Positions 40,059-51,538 are shown, counted from the stretch's first letter. The stretch: 64,000 nucleotides of DNA from an uncultured Pelagibacteraceae bacterium (GCA_902574035.1 CACGMC010000002.1:1-64000); one strand, 5' to 3'. The notes: a model not told the origin generated them from the sequence alone. Made by a program: numbers and translations.

Positions 40059-40318
40059 TGATTAACAATTTTATCAAATTTTTAATTTTAATATTAGTGT
40101 TTTCTTTTTTCTTTATTGTTTCTAATTATTATTTCTCTGAAAAGAATATAAACTTAGTAAAAAATAACAGGAATAATTTAGAAGACATAGTTCTTAATAA
40201 TTCATCAAATTTACCTGTTCTACCTAATGATACAAATAATGTAATTGAATTTAATTCTGGATTTGAGGACACAAGTCAACAAAATTTTAAGCGTAGTTTT
40301 TGGGAGCTTTTTAATTAA
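40055..40318 (+). CDS. Small single-TM protein at the SPOR-protein position between argS and nagZ
   Basis: 87 aa, N-terminal TM, ATGA overlap with argS. Confidence 0.75.
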   Translation: MMINNFIKFLILILVFSFFFIVSNYYFSEKNINLVKNNRNNLEDIVLNNSSNLPVLPNDTNNVIEFNSGFEDTSQQNFKRSFWELFN

Positions 40319-40319
40319 A

Positions 40320-41267
40320 ATGAAAAAAAAAGCGATTATAATTAGTATTGCAGGCTACAAATTATCTCAAAGTGAGATAAATATTTTTAAAAATTATTTA
40401 CCTTGGGGGGTAATTTTATTCAAGAGAAATATTAAGAATTTTCTGCAATTAAAAAAACTAATTCTATCAATTAGAAAAATTACGAAAGATAAAAAATTTC
40501 CAATTTTAATAGACGAAGAGGGTGGAAAAGTTACGAGATTGCACAACATAATAAATAACGATTTATTTTCACAAAGATTTTTTGGTAAAATTTATGAAAC
40601 TAACTCGGAGGTTGGATTGGGTCTTTACAAAAATTATATCAATGAAGTTTGTATTATTTTCAATAGATTAGGAATTAATATTAATACAGTTCCAGTTTTA
40701 GATAAATTATACAGTTTTACTAATACTTTTTTAAAAGAAAGATCTTATTCCTCGAAGGAAAAAACTATTAAATCTTTATCGGATACTTGTATTAGAACTT
40801 ATAAATTAAATAGAATATCTACTGTTATTAAACATATACCTGGTCATGGTCTATCTAAGACAGATTCTCACAAAAGATTACCAGTAGTAGATAAAAATGT
40901 TAGTTTTTTATTAAAAAATGATTTTAAATGTTTCAAAAATAGTAAGTCAATGTTTGCCATGACGGCACATGTTTTGTTTAAAAAAATTGATAACAAACAT
41001 TGTGTAACCCACTCTAAAAGGATTATTAAGGATTTTATTAGAAAAAAAATAGGCTATAAGGGAGTGATAATATCGGATGACATTGGCATGAAATCTTTAA
41101 AATATGATATAGTGGAAAATGCATTAAAGGCAATATCTGCCGGTTGCAATTTAACTCTTTATTGCCAAGGAAGAGCAAAAGAATCGCTAAAACTCCTCAA
41201 TAAAATTCCACCTATAGATGAATTTACTAAAAAAAAAACATCGGAATTTTATAATTTTTTAAGATAA
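40320..41267 (+). CDS. nagZ: Beta-N-acetylhexosaminidase (NagZ family)
   Basis: LIDEEGGKVTRL, VIKHIPGHGLSKTDSHKRLP, VIISDDIGMKSL; start corrected to 40320. Confidence 0.94.
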   Translation: MKKKAIIISIAGYKLSQSEINIFKNYLPWGVILFKRNIKNFLQLKKLILSIRKITKDKKFPILIDEEGGKVTRLHNIINNDLFSQRFFGKIYETNSEVGLGLYKNYINEVCIIFNRLGININTVPVLDKLYSFTNTFLKERSYSSKEKTIKSLSDTCIRTYKLNRISTVIKHIPGHGLSKTDSHKRLPVVDKNVSFLLKNDFKCFKNSKSMFAMTAHVLFKKIDNKHCVTHSKRIIKDFIRKKIGYKGVIISDDIGMKSLKYDIVENALKAISAGCNLTLYCQGRAKESLKLLNKIPPIDEFTKKKTSEFYNFLR

Positions 41268-41275
41268 TATTTATT

Positions 41276-42016
41276 ATGGAGTCGAAGATAAATAAATCCT
41301 TTTCAATTGATATTCCAAATTATAATGGACCTTTAGAGGTTTTGTTAGATTTAGCGAAAAATCAAAAGGTGAATCTTGCTAATATTTCTATAACAAAACT
41401 TGCTGATCAATTTTTAGATTTTATAAAAAACAATAAAAATTTAAATCTTGAAACAGCATCTGAATTTTTACTTATGGCAACTTGGTTAGCTTATTTAAAA
41501 TCAAAATTACTATTGCCCGAAGATGAAGATGATGATTTTAAAGCACTGGAAGTAGCTGAACGTTTAAAACTACAATTAAAGAAACTTGAATTAATCAGAC
41601 TTTTATCTGATCAATTACTTAAAAGAAAAAGAATAGGCAAAGATATATTTTATAGAGGTATGCGAGGTGGCATAAAATCAATCTATACTCCTATCTATGA
41701 TGTAAGCTTATATGAGTTACTTAAAACATACGCTATTATTAATTCTCAAAAATCTTTTCAAAGAGTAAATATTCCTAAATTACCGGTTTTAACAACCGAA
41801 CAAGGTATAAATAATTTAAAAAACCAAATAGATAATTTAAATGAATGGAAAAATATCTTAGATCTAATTCCAGAAAGTTATAAACAAAGTTCTCAAAAAA
41901 AGAGAACAGGTATATCAGGTACTTTTGCCGCTTGCTTAGAACTAACAAGAGAAGGTATTATCAATATGATGCAAAAAAAAACTTTTGATGAAATTTTAAT
42001 AAAAAAAAATAAATGA
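41276..42016 (+). CDS. scpA: Segregation and condensation protein A
   Basis: YNGPLEVLLDLAKNQKVNLANISI, ASEFLLMATWLAYLKSKLLLP. Confidence 0.95.
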   Translation: MESKINKSFSIDIPNYNGPLEVLLDLAKNQKVNLANISITKLADQFLDFIKNNKNLNLETASEFLLMATWLAYLKSKLLLPEDEDDDFKALEVAERLKLQLKKLELIRLLSDQLLKRKRIGKDIFYRGMRGGIKSIYTPIYDVSLYELLKTYAIINSQKSFQRVNIPKLPVLTTEQGINNLKNQIDNLNEWKNILDLIPESYKQSSQKKRTGISGTFAACLELTREGIINMMQKKTFDEILIKKNK

Positions 42017-42696
42017 TTAAAAAAATAAATAAAAAAAAGGGCAATATAATAAATTTTCCATCATCTATTACTAAAGTTGAAAGAAAAGTAGAAGCAATTT
42101 TATTCTCTGCCTCAGAACCTCTTGATATAGAAACAATTGAAAAAAGACTTCAAACTAGCAACGTAAAAAAAATTTTAGAAAAAATACAAAATGATTACAA
42201 AACAAGAGGTATAAATTTGATTTGTATACGAAATAAGTGGTCGTTTAGAACTGCATCTGATCTCTCAAATACAATGGCATTACAAAAATCTACTCAAAAA
42301 AAATTATCAAAAGCTACAATCGAAACATTATCAATTATTGTTTATCATCAGCCAGTCACAAGATCAGAAATAGAGCAAATACGTGGTGTTGCTTTTGGAT
42401 CAAATACCATTGAAATTTTAATGGAACTAGATTGGGTTAGACCGGCAGGCCGTAAAAATATTCCAGGTAAACCCATTCAATATGTTACAACTGAAAATTT
42501 TTTGAATCATTTTAATATTCAAAAATTATCTGATTTACCTACTATAGATGAATTGGGTTCAGCAGGTTTAATCGACACTTCAGCAGTAAATTCTTCAATT
42601 TTTGGTACTAGCAAGTTCTTTTCTGAACAATCAAACGATACAAAAAAGAACATATATTCAGATATAGAAAACGCCATTGATGATAATGAAAATTGA
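42013..42696 (+). CDS. scpB: Segregation and condensation protein B
   Basis: EAILFSASEPL, ATIETLSIIVYHQPVTRSEIEQIRGV. Confidence 0.95.
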   Translation: MIKKINKKKGNIINFPSSITKVERKVEAILFSASEPLDIETIEKRLQTSNVKKILEKIQNDYKTRGINLICIRNKWSFRTASDLSNTMALQKSTQKKLSKATIETLSIIVYHQPVTRSEIEQIRGVAFGSNTIEILMELDWVRPAGRKNIPGKPIQYVTTENFLNHFNIQKLSDLPTIDELGSAGLIDTSAVNSSIFGTSKFFSEQSNDTKKNIYSDIENAIDDNEN

Positions 42697-42744
42697 ATGA
42701 ATAAAGTTATTTATTTAGTTTAGATTATTGTATATAACATCTTT

Positions 42745-42933
42745 ATGAGTATTGGTTTTTGGCAAATAGCTATAGTCGTTGTTTTAGTCGTCCTGTTGTT
42801 TGGAAGAGGTAAAATTTCTGATTTAATGGGGGATGTTGCAAAAGGTATTAAAAGTTTTAAGAAGGGTATCTCAGAAAATCCAGACTCATCAAACAAAGAC
42901 TCTGACGATAAAAATAATTCTAATAGTAATTAA
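42745..42933 (+). CDS. tatA: Sec-independent translocase TatA
   Basis: [41 protein letters not shown]. Confidence 0.96.
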   Translation: MSIGFWQIAIVVVLVVLLFGRGKISDLMGDVAKGIKSFKKGISENPDSSNKDSDDKNNSNSN

Positions 42934-42938
42934 TTTAA

Positions 42939-43145
42939 ATGCCACAGATCGGTTGGTTTGAATTACTTGTAATAATAATAGTTGCAATTCTTGTGATTGG
43001 ACCAAAAGATTTCCCGATTGTTTTAAAGAAAATAGGCTCATGGGTTGGGTCCATTAAAAGATATTTTTCTGATGTTCAAAAAAACGTTAACGAAATTACA
43101 AATTTAGAAGAAGACAACAAAAAGAAAGATAAATCTGATGACTAA
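42939..43145 (+). CDS. tatB: Sec-independent translocase TatB (short)
   Basis: MPQIGWFELLVIIIVAILVIGPKDFP between tatA and tatC. Confidence 0.93.
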   Translation: MPQIGWFELLVIIIVAILVIGPKDFPIVLKKIGSWVGSIKRYFSDVQKNVNEITNLEEDNKKKDKSDD

Positions 43146-43899
43146 TAAGCAAACGAGCCAAAACACTTTCATCAGTCATTTGTCTGAATTAAGATCAAGA
43201 TTGGTAAAATCTTTTGTTTTTTTAATTATATCATTCATAATTTGCTATTTTTTTTCAGAGGAGATATATAGATTTTTAGTCAAACCTTACTCAGATGCAG
43301 TTTTAGAAAACAATCTTGATCGTAGATTAATTTTTACTGCTTTGCATGAAGCGTTCTTAACTTACCTTAAAGTAGCTTTTTTTGCTTCATTGTTTATTAC
43401 GAGCCCAATATTTTTAAGTCAAATATGGAAATTTATTGCTCCCGGTTTGTATTCGAATGAAAAAAAAGCTTTACTGCCTTATTTAATTGCAACACCAATA
43501 CTTTTTGTTTTTGGAGGTATGCTTGTTTATTATTTAATAATGCCTTTAGCAATTAAATTTTTTCTTGGATTTGAGAGCATTCAAGACTCTGGATCATTAG
43601 CAATACAATTAGAGGCAAAAGTAAATGAATATTTATCTCTCGTTATGAGATTAATTTTTGCGTTTGGAATAAGTTTTCAACTTCCAGTAGTTTTAAGTTT
43701 ATTAGCAAGAGTTGGTGTTGTAGATTCAAATTATCTTAAAGAAAGAAGAAAGTATTTTGTTGTTATTATTTTTGCAGCCGCAGCTATTTTAACACCGCCA
43801 GACCCAATTACTCAAATAGGTTTAGCATTACCTCTGTTATTGTTATATGAATTATCTATTATCACTGTAAAGCTAATTGAGAAAAAAGATAATGCATAA
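43138..43899 (+). CDS. tatC: Sec-independent translocase TatC
   Basis: FISHLSELRSRL, SPIFLSQIWKFIAPGLY, FGISFQLPVVL. Confidence 0.97.
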   Translation: MTNKQTSQNTFISHLSELRSRLVKSFVFLIISFIICYFFSEEIYRFLVKPYSDAVLENNLDRRLIFTALHEAFLTYLKVAFFASLFITSPIFLSQIWKFIAPGLYSNEKKALLPYLIATPILFVFGGMLVYYLIMPLAIKFFLGFESIQDSGSLAIQLEAKVNEYLSLVMRLIFAFGISFQLPVVLSLLARVGVVDSNYLKERRKYFVVIIFAAAAILTPPDPITQIGLALPLLLLYELSIITVKLIEKKDNA

Positions 43900-45139
43900 C
43901 TTAAAAGATATAAGAAAAAACACTGACCTGTTTGAAAAAAAAATAAAAGAAAGAAATTCAAACGCTGATATAAAATCTCTTATTAAATATGATAAAGATA
44001 ATAGAGAACTAATACAAAAAAAAGAAAAATTAGAACAAGAAAAAAAATTATTATCAAAAAAAAAAGATCCCCAAAATTTCAAAAAATCTAAAAATTTAAC
44101 AAATCAAATTGAAGAATTAGAAAATTCTCAAAAAAAAATACAAGATAAAATTAATATTATTGTTTCTTCAATCCCAAATTTGGCCTTAGACGATGTTCCT
44201 ATAGGTAATGATGAAAAATCAAATAAAATAATTAAAAAATCCACTCAATTGAAAAAATTTGATTTTAAAATTAAATCGCATATTGAATTAAGTAAAAATT
44301 ACATGGATTTTGAAACTGCTACAAAATTGTCAGGTTCAAGATTCGTTATATTAAAAGATAAACTTGCGCTTTTAGAAAGGGCACTAATAAATTTTATGAT
44401 CGATGTACATACAAAAAAGTTTGGATATGTAGAAATATCACCACCTTTAATAGTTAATGAAAAAACAATGTTTGGCACAGGTCAATTACCTAAATTTGAA
44501 AATGATCAATATGAAATATTTTCTGAAAAGGACGAAGAGAGGAAATTCTTAATACCTACAGCTGAAGTTCCTCTATCAAATTTATTTTGTAATTCAATCA
44601 TAGATCAAAAAAAACTTCCCTTAAGATTTGTTGCAGGAACACCTTGTTTTAGACGTGAGGCTGGCAGTTATGGTAAAGACACCAAAGGTATAATGCGACA
44701 ACATCAATTTTATAAAGTTGAACTAGTTAGTCTAGTAGAACCAAACAAATGTAATGATGAACTAAGCCGGATGCTAAATTGCGCTGAAGAAATTCTAAAG
44801 ATGCTAGAATTGCCTTATCAAGTAGTTCTTTTATCTTCAGGTGATATGGGCTTTAGTGCTGAAAAAACCTTTGATATTGAAACCTGGATACCTTTTGAAA
44901 ATAAGTTTAGAGAAATTTCTAGTTGTTCATCATGTGGAACTTTTCAGGCTAGGAGAATGAAGACAAAATATAAATCAGGTAGTTCTTCAGATTTCATCGG
45001 TACTCTTAATGGATCAGGACTAGCAATAGGTAGATTGATGATAGCTTTGATAGAATATTATCAGAATTCCGACGGTTCTATAACAATACCAACACCATTA
45101 AAAAAATACATGGATAATATAGAAAAAATTAAATTATAA
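43892..45139 (+). CDS. serS: Seryl-tRNA synthetase
   Basis: MHNLKDIRKN, TAEVPLSNLF, FRREAGSYGKDTKGIMRQHQFYKVEL; start corrected to 43892. Confidence 0.97.
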   Translation: MHNLKDIRKNTDLFEKKIKERNSNADIKSLIKYDKDNRELIQKKEKLEQEKKLLSKKKDPQNFKKSKNLTNQIEELENSQKKIQDKINIIVSSIPNLALDDVPIGNDEKSNKIIKKSTQLKKFDFKIKSHIELSKNYMDFETATKLSGSRFVILKDKLALLERALINFMIDVHTKKFGYVEISPPLIVNEKTMFGTGQLPKFENDQYEIFSEKDEERKFLIPTAEVPLSNLFCNSIIDQKKLPLRFVAGTPCFRREAGSYGKDTKGIMRQHQFYKVELVSLVEPNKCNDELSRMLNCAEEILKMLELPYQVVLLSSGDMGFSAEKTFDIETWIPFENKFREISSCSSCGTFQARRMKTKYKSGSSSDFIGTLNGSGLAIGRLMIALIEYYQNSDGSITIPTPLKKYMDNIEKIKL

Positions 45140-45183
45140 TTTTCTTGTTTAAAAATGTCTTTTAATATAATTATTCACTTACA

Positions 45184-45468
45184 ATGAATTCTTCAGGATT
45201 TGCACAATTTATACCTTTAATACTTATATTTGTAATTTTTTACTTTTTTTTAATTAGGCCTCAACAAAAAAGAGTAAAAGATCACAGGGCTATGGTACAA
45301 GGTTTAAAAAGAGGTGATGAAGTTATCACATCCGGCGGTATTATAGGAATAGTTGATAAAGTGCATGAAGATGATAAAATTGATGTAATATTATGCGATA
45401 ATGTAAAAGTTCAAGTAATTAAGTCCACTATTACAAGTTTATTAAAAAAAGAAGCTCCAAAAAAATAA
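45184..45468 (+). CDS. yajC: Preprotein translocase subunit YajC
   Basis: FYFFLIRPQQKRVKDHRAM, GDEVITSGGIIG. Confidence 0.96.
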   Translation: MNSSGFAQFIPLILIFVIFYFFLIRPQQKRVKDHRAMVQGLKRGDEVITSGGIIGIVDKVHEDDKIDVILCDNVKVQVIKSTITSLLKKEAPKK

Positions 45469-45477
45469 AAGGTCTTT

Positions 45478-47022
45478 GTGCTTAATTTCACAAAAATAAA
45501 AATAATTATAATTTATTTTATTTTATTATTTTTAATATTTTTTGCATCACTTAATCTTAATAATGACAATCCTATTTTAAAAAAAAAAGTAAATTTAGGT
45601 TTAGATTTACAAGGAGGTTCTTATTTGTTGCTTGAGATTGATACCAAACCTTTAATAAAAGAAAGATTACAAGATAAGGTAATTGAAATTAAGAAATTTT
45701 TAAAAAAAAACAATTTTAATTATAATTCATTTTTAATTAACGAAAATTCAATAAGTTTTAAAATTGAAAATGATAATAATAAAAAATTTCAAAACTTATT
45801 TTTTTCAACCAAAGATAATACAATTAACCAGTATATTGATCAGTACCGAACACATCAATTTGATTTGGAAATTAAAAATGACAGTTATCTTATAAAGTTT
45901 TCAAAATACGGGCTATTAACCTTAAACAATTCTGCAGTTAATCAATCTATTGAAATAGTAAGAAGAAGAATAGATGACTTAGGTACAAAAGAACCAACTA
46001 TTATACAAAGAGGTGAAAAAAGAATTGTAGTCGAACTTCCAGGTTTAAAAGATCCTTCTAGAATAAAAGATTTATTAGGAAAAACAGCACAATTAAATTT
46101 TAGATTAATAACAGATAAACAAGACGACTTTGGTTCAGAAAAAATGATTTCAGAAAATGGGGAAGAAGTAATTGTTAATAAAAAAATTATTATGAGTGGT
46201 GAAAATCTTATTGACGCACAGCCAAGAGTAGATAATCAATCAAATAGCCCAATGGTTGCTTTTACTTTAGATAGGTATGGCGCTCAAAAATTTGGTAAAG
46301 TAACGACAAATAATATTGGCAAACGATTAGCAATAGTATTAGATAACAAAATTATTAGTGCCCCAGTTATAAGAGAGTCTATTACCGGAGGTAGTGGAAC
46401 TATTTCAGGAAATTTTTCATTTCAGGAAGTTACAGATTTAGCTCTTTTATTAAGATCTGGAGCTTTGCCTACACCAATCAATATTGTTGAAGAAAGAACA
46501 GTCGGACCAGATTTAGGAAGAGACTCAATTATTTCTGGAGCAATTTCTTTGATAATCGGATTTGTGCTTGTAGTTTTATATATGTTTTATAAGTATAGGA
46601 TTTTTGGATTAATAGCCAACATCTCTTTAGTTTCTAATTTATTAATGCTTGTAGGTGTTTTAACTATTTTAGAAGCGACTTTAACCCTCCCAGGAATTGC
46701 AGGAATAATTTTAACAGTAGGAATGGCAGTCGATGCAAATGTTTTAATTTTTGAGAGAATTAAAGAAGAACTACGAACTGAAAAATCAATAATTCACGCT
46801 TTTGATATGGGTTATAGCAGAGCTAAAATTACAGTTTTAGACGCAAACATTACTACTTTGCTAGCTACTGTAATTTTATTTATTTTTGGAACTGGACCAG
46901 TTAAAGGTTTTGCCGTTACTTTAGGAATAGGAATAATAACAACACTTTTTTCAGCATATTTCATAGCAAGACATTTGACTTCTACTTATGTTTTAAGAAA
47001 TAGGGAGAAAATTAATTTATGA
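45478..47022 (+). CDS. secD: Protein translocase subunit SecD
   Basis: LGLDLQGGSYLLLEI, RRRIDDLGTKEPTIIQRG; GTG start. Confidence 0.97.
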   Translation: MLNFTKIKIIIIYFILLFLIFFASLNLNNDNPILKKKVNLGLDLQGGSYLLLEIDTKPLIKERLQDKVIEIKKFLKKNNFNYNSFLINENSISFKIENDNNKKFQNLFFSTKDNTINQYIDQYRTHQFDLEIKNDSYLIKFSKYGLLTLNNSAVNQSIEIVRRRIDDLGTKEPTIIQRGEKRIVVELPGLKDPSRIKDLLGKTAQLNFRLITDKQDDFGSEKMISENGEEVIVNKKIIMSGENLIDAQPRVDNQSNSPMVAFTLDRYGAQKFGKVTTNNIGKRLAIVLDNKIISAPVIRESITGGSGTISGNFSFQEVTDLALLLRSGALPTPINIVEERTVGPDLGRDSIISGAISLIIGFVLVVLYMFYKYRIFGLIANISLVSNLLMLVGVLTILEATLTLPGIAGIILTVGMAVDANVLIFERIKEELRTEKSIIHAFDMGYSRAKITVLDANITTLLATVILFIFGTGPVKGFAVTLGIGIITTLFSAYFIARHLTSTYVLRNREKINL

Positions 47023-47927
47023 AATACAATTTTAATTTTGTAAATTATTTTAAGAAGTTTAATTTTATATCATTAATATTAGTTTTACTGAGTTTATTTT
47101 TTGTACTTTTTAAAGGTCTTAACTACGGAATAGATTTTAAAGGTGGAACACTTATTGAAGTAAGAGTTCAAAATAATGATATAAGAGTTTCAGATATTAG
47201 AGACTCTTTAAACAAATTAAATTTAGGTGATGTAAACGTAAAAAATTTCGGAGAAAAGAGTGATTTTTTAATAAAAATTGAAAAAAAATTAAATAATAAC
47301 GAATCTTTGATATCTGAAATTAAAACATCCCTAGACCAAGATCTCAATGAGGAAGTAAATTACCGAAGAGTTGAAAGTGTTGGACCAAAAGTAAGCGCTG
47401 AATTGTTAAAGTCGGGTATAATTTCTATAGGCTTAGCTTTATTAATGATGTTATTTTATATTTGGTTTAGATTTGAATGGCAATTTAGTTTAGGTTCTAT
47501 TGTCGCTTTATTTCACGATGTAATTATTACCTTAGGAATCTTTTCGATTTTATCTATTGAAATTAATTTATCAATTGTTGCAGCTGTATTAACAATAGTT
47601 GGTTATTCTATGAATGATACAGTTGTAATTTATGACCGTATAAGAGAAAATTTGTCTAAATTTAATAGGCTTGAAATTGATCAGGTTTCCAATTTATCAG
47701 TTAATGAAACTTTATCTAGAACTTTAATAACTTCAGTTACAACTTTATTAGCTTTGTTTTCAATTTTCATACTCGGCGGTGAAATACTAAAAGGTTTCTC
47801 TTTTGCTATGATTTTGGGTGTAATAATTGGAACTTATTCGTCAATATTTGTTGCATCTCCTGTTCTTAGATATTTAAAAGTTTCATCGAAGACGCTTGAA
47901 AAAAAAGAAGATAAAATTGTACCTTAA
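47019..47927 (+). CDS. secF: Protein translocase subunit SecF
   Basis: GIDFKGGTLIEVR, VGYSMNDTVVIYDRIREN. Confidence 0.97.
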   Translation: MKYNFNFVNYFKKFNFISLILVLLSLFFVLFKGLNYGIDFKGGTLIEVRVQNNDIRVSDIRDSLNKLNLGDVNVKNFGEKSDFLIKIEKKLNNNESLISEIKTSLDQDLNEEVNYRRVESVGPKVSAELLKSGIISIGLALLMMLFYIWFRFEWQFSLGSIVALFHDVIITLGIFSILSIEINLSIVAAVLTIVGYSMNDTVVIYDRIRENLSKFNRLEIDQVSNLSVNETLSRTLITSVTTLLALFSIFILGGEILKGFSFAMILGVIIGTYSSIFVASPVLRYLKVSSKTLEKKEDKIVP

Positions 47928-48536
47928 TTAATAAAGATTCTGAGCGGCTACCATCGTTAAAAGCATTGGAATCGATAAAAGAGTGTTTACCCTAGATGTT
48001 AACATAGCTTTCTTAGCTGCAATTGGTTTTTCATCTGCTGAGGTATCTACGATACCTAAAGCTTTTTTTTGATTAGGCCAAATAATAAACCATACATTAT
48101 ACGCCATTATAATTCCCAACCACATGCCTATACCAATAGCTGTATTTTTTCCACCTCCACTACCAATTCCTAAAGTCATTGACTCGTGCAAGTACCCATT
48201 AAGATAAGCTACAATTAATCCAGTTAATATTGTTGCGAACGCCGCCCATCTAAACCAAAATAAAACTTTTGGAGCAATAACTTTACTTATGGCTGGTTTT
48301 TGTTCATCCGGAATGTTAGGCATGCTCGGAATTTGAACAAAATTTAAATACCAAAGGAGGCCTATCCACATGATTCCAGCTAAAACGTGTAAATACCTAA
48401 ATAACCAACTGAAAAAATATTGATCAAAAGCAAATCCATCTCCCCCAAAATATAAACCAAGAAACAGTAAAATTGCTATTACAAGTGATAGATGAACTGT
48501 TTTTGATAATGATTGTAAAATACTTACCATAGACAA
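47928..48536 (-). CDS. Membrane protein, PuuD/urate-hydroxylase N-terminal-like, no cytochrome c domain
   Basis: RYLHVLAGIMWIGLLWYLNFVQIP, WFRWAAFATILTGL, AYNVWFIIWPNQKK; 202 aa. Confidence 0.82.
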   Translation of the reverse strand: MSMVSILQSLSKTVHLSLVIAILLFLGLYFGGDGFAFDQYFFSWLFRYLHVLAGIMWIGLLWYLNFVQIPSMPNIPDEQKPAISKVIAPKVLFWFRWAAFATILTGLIVAYLNGYLHESMTLGIGSGGGKNTAIGIGMWLGIIMAYNVWFIIWPNQKKALGIVDTSADEKPIAAKKAMLTSRVNTLLSIPMLLTMVAAQNLY

Positions 48537-48557
48537 TTTATAGCATAAAAATAATAA

Positions 48558-51437
48558 TTATGCAGTTTTTTTCATTTTTGGAGTGCTTAAAATTTCCTTT
48601 AAAAATTGTCCAGTGAAACTACTTTTTTCAGATGAAACCTTTTCCGGAGTGCCTTGAGCTATAATTTCACCTCCTGATTCTCCACCTTCCGGACCCATAT
48701 CAATTATATGGTCAGCAGTTTTTATCACATCTAAATTATGCTCAATTACAACGACTGTATTTCCAGTATTTACAAATGCTTGCAAAATATCGAGAAGTTT
48801 TTTTATATCATGAGAGTGCAGACCTGTAGTTGGTTCATCTAATATATATAAAGTTCTTCCTGTTGATCTTTTCGATAATTCTTTAGCTAGTTTAATTCTT
48901 TGAGCTTCACCTCCAGATAAAGTAGTAGCTTGTTGTCCTATTTTCATATATCCAAGTCCGACATGTTTTAGAGTTATTAGTTTTGATCTTATCGATTGGA
49001 TATTTTCAAAAAAATCACAACCTTCCTCTACTGTCATATCCAGTATGTCAGCTATGTTTTTATTTTTAAATCTAATTTCTAAAGTCTCTCTATTATATCT
49101 AGCTCCCTTGCATGTATCACACGGAATAAAAACGTCAGGTAAAAAATGCATTTCATAAGTTAAAACACCATCACCTTCGCAAGTTTCACATCTTCCACCT
49201 TTCACATTGAAAGAAAACCTACCAACTTTATAACCTCTTGCTTTAGACTCAGGTAAGTTTGCGAACCAATCTCTTATCGGCCCGAAAGCTCCTGTATAAG
49301 TTGCTGGATTAGATCTTGGGGTTCTTCCGATGGGCGATTGATCAATATCTATAATTTTATCGATTAATTCGGTTCCTTTATAATTTTTAAAAGATTTAGG
49401 TAATTTTCTTGATTTATTATTATTTAAAATTAAATTTAAAGCATTATAAAGAGTGTGTAAAACTAGAGTAGACTTACCGCTTCCTGATACTCCTGTTACA
49501 CAAGTAAAAGTTCCTATGGGAATTTTTAAATCAACATTTTTAAGGTTATTTCCTGTAGCTCCATTTATTTCTAAGTAACGACCATTTTTTGCTATACGTC
49601 TTTTTTTTGGAATGGTAATATTTTTTTCACCAGATAAATATGTTCCTGTGATACTTTGTTTTTCTTGAATAATATTTTTAATTTGTCCTTCTGCAATAAT
49701 TTTACCACCATGAAGTCCAGCTTCAGGCCCTATATCTATTATATGATCTGCGCTTTCCATAGTTTCAATATCATGCTCAACAACAATTACTGTATTTCCT
49801 AAATCTCTTAATTTTTTTAAAGCAGTTATTAATTTTTTATTATCACGCTGGTGTAATCCTATAGATGGTTCATCCAAAACATATAAAACACCAGTAAGAC
49901 CAGATCCTATTTGTGATGCTAATCTTATTCGTTGAGACTCGCCTCCAGATAAAGTACCAGACTCTCTTGAAAGAGTAAGATAATTGAGACCTACATTAAG
50001 CAAAAATGTAAGTCTTTCATTAATTTCTTTTAGAATATGTTGAGCGATTTTGTTTTGTTTATCATTTAAAAAACTTGGTAATTTATCAAACCATTTTTTT
50101 GCATCTTCAATGGATTTATGAGTTATCTGACTGATGTTTAAATCATTTATTTTTACACATAAAGCTTCATCTTTTAATCTAAGGCCCTTACATTTATCGC
50201 AATTAGACTCAGATTGATATTGAGATATTTCCTCTCTTTTCCACTCACTATCAGTTTCTAGATACCTTCGTTCTAAATTATTAATAACACCTTCGAATGG
50301 TTTTCTTGTTGTATACGTTTCATAATTATCATCGTATGAAAATTTGATTTCTTCATCATCAGACCCATATAAAATAATTTCTTGTATCTTTTTGGGTATT
50401 TTTTTCCATTTATCTGTTAAAGAAAATTTATAGTGTTTAGCCAATGAAGCTAAAGTTTGAGCATAATATAAACTTGAACTTTTAGACCAAGGCACTATAG
50501 CCCCATCTTGAAGTGATTTGCTATCATCTTGTATTACTAATTTTGGATCAACATTTAGATTACTACCTATACCCTCACATTCCTCACAGGCACCATAAGG
50601 CGAGTTAAAGGAAAATAATCTTGGTTCAATTTCTTCAATAGTAAAACCGCTTTCAGGGCACGAAAATTTTGAAGAGAAAGTAATTGACTCAATTTTTCTA
50701 AACTTTTTAGGTAGACTTTCATTTTCATACTCAACATTTAGCAATCCATTTGACAAATTTAAGGCTGTTTCAACACTATCGGCAAGTCTATTTCCTATTG
50801 AAGAGCTGAGCACTATTCTATCTACAATAATGGATATATCATGTTTTATTTTTTTATTTAAATTTGGAAAGTCATTTATATGGCAGTATTTTCCATCTAC
50901 TTTAATTTTTTGAAAACCCCTTTTTTTATAGTTTAAAATTTCTTTTTTATATTCACCTTTTCTACCTCGCACAATAGGTGCAAGTAAATGGATAGTGCTA
51001 CTCTTTGGAAGAGTCTTTATTTTATCAACCATTTCACTGACTGATTGTGATACAATCGGCTTTCCGGTAAATGGAGAATAGGGCACTCCAGCTCTAGCAA
51101 AAAGAACTCTCATATAGTCGTAGATCTCAGTTACAGTGGCAACAGTTGATCTAGGATTTTTCGATGTGTTTTTTTGTTCAATTGAAATTGCTGGACTCAA
51201 ACCTTCAATAAAATCTACATTTGGTTTTTTCATTTTGTCTAAGAATTGACGTGCATATGCAGATAAACTTTCAACATATCTTCTTTGCCCTTCAGCATAA
51301 ATTGTGTCAAAAGCTAAAGAAGATTTTCCCGATCCAGACAAACCAGTTATTACAACTAATTTGTCCTTTGGAATTTCTAAAGAAACATTTTTTAGGTTAT
51401 GTTCTTTTGCGCCTTTTATAACGATTTTTTTAAGCAT
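48558..51437 (-). CDS. uvrA: Excinuclease ABC subunit A
   Basis: [35 protein letters not shown]; two ABC cassettes, zinc fingers. Confidence 0.98.
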   Translation of the reverse strand: MLKKIVIKGAKEHNLKNVSLEIPKDKLVVITGLSGSGKSSLAFDTIYAEGQRRYVESLSAYARQFLDKMKKPNVDFIEGLSPAISIEQKNTSKNPRSTVATVTEIYDYMRVLFARAGVPYSPFTGKPIVSQSVSEMVDKIKTLPKSSTIHLLAPIVRGRKGEYKKEILNYKKRGFQKIKVDGKYCHINDFPNLNKKIKHDISIIVDRIVLSSSIGNRLADSVETALNLSNGLLNVEYENESLPKKFRKIESITFSSKFSCPESGFTIEEIEPRLFSFNSPYGACEECEGIGSNLNVDPKLVIQDDSKSLQDGAIVPWSKSSSLYYAQTLASLAKHYKFSLTDKWKKIPKKIQEIILYGSDDEEIKFSYDDNYETYTTRKPFEGVINNLERRYLETDSEWKREEISQYQSESNCDKCKGLRLKDEALCVKINDLNISQITHKSIEDAKKWFDKLPSFLNDKQNKIAQHILKEINERLTFLLNVGLNYLTLSRESGTLSGGESQRIRLASQIGSGLTGVLYVLDEPSIGLHQRDNKKLITALKKLRDLGNTVIVVEHDIETMESADHIIDIGPEAGLHGGKIIAEGQIKNIIQEKQSITGTYLSGEKNITIPKKRRIAKNGRYLEINGATGNNLKNVDLKIPIGTFTCVTGVSGSGKSTLVLHTLYNALNLILNNNKSRKLPKSFKNYKGTELIDKIIDIDQSPIGRTPRSNPATYTGAFGPIRDWFANLPESKARGYKVGRFSFNVKGGRCETCEGDGVLTYEMHFLPDVFIPCDTCKGARYNRETLEIRFKNKNIADILDMTVEEGCDFFENIQSIRSKLITLKHVGLGYMKIGQQATTLSGGEAQRIKLAKELSKRSTGRTLYILDEPTTGLHSHDIKKLLDILQAFVNTGNTVVVIEHNLDVIKTADHIIDMGPEGGESGGEIIAQGTPEKVSSEKSSFTGQFLKEILSTPKMKKTA

Positions 51438-51538
51438 TTTTTGTTAACACAATTAATAATGAGCTTATAAATAACATACATTTATGATATAATTTTTAAC
51501 AATATAATTAGAAATCAACAAGTATTCAAAAAATTTAT

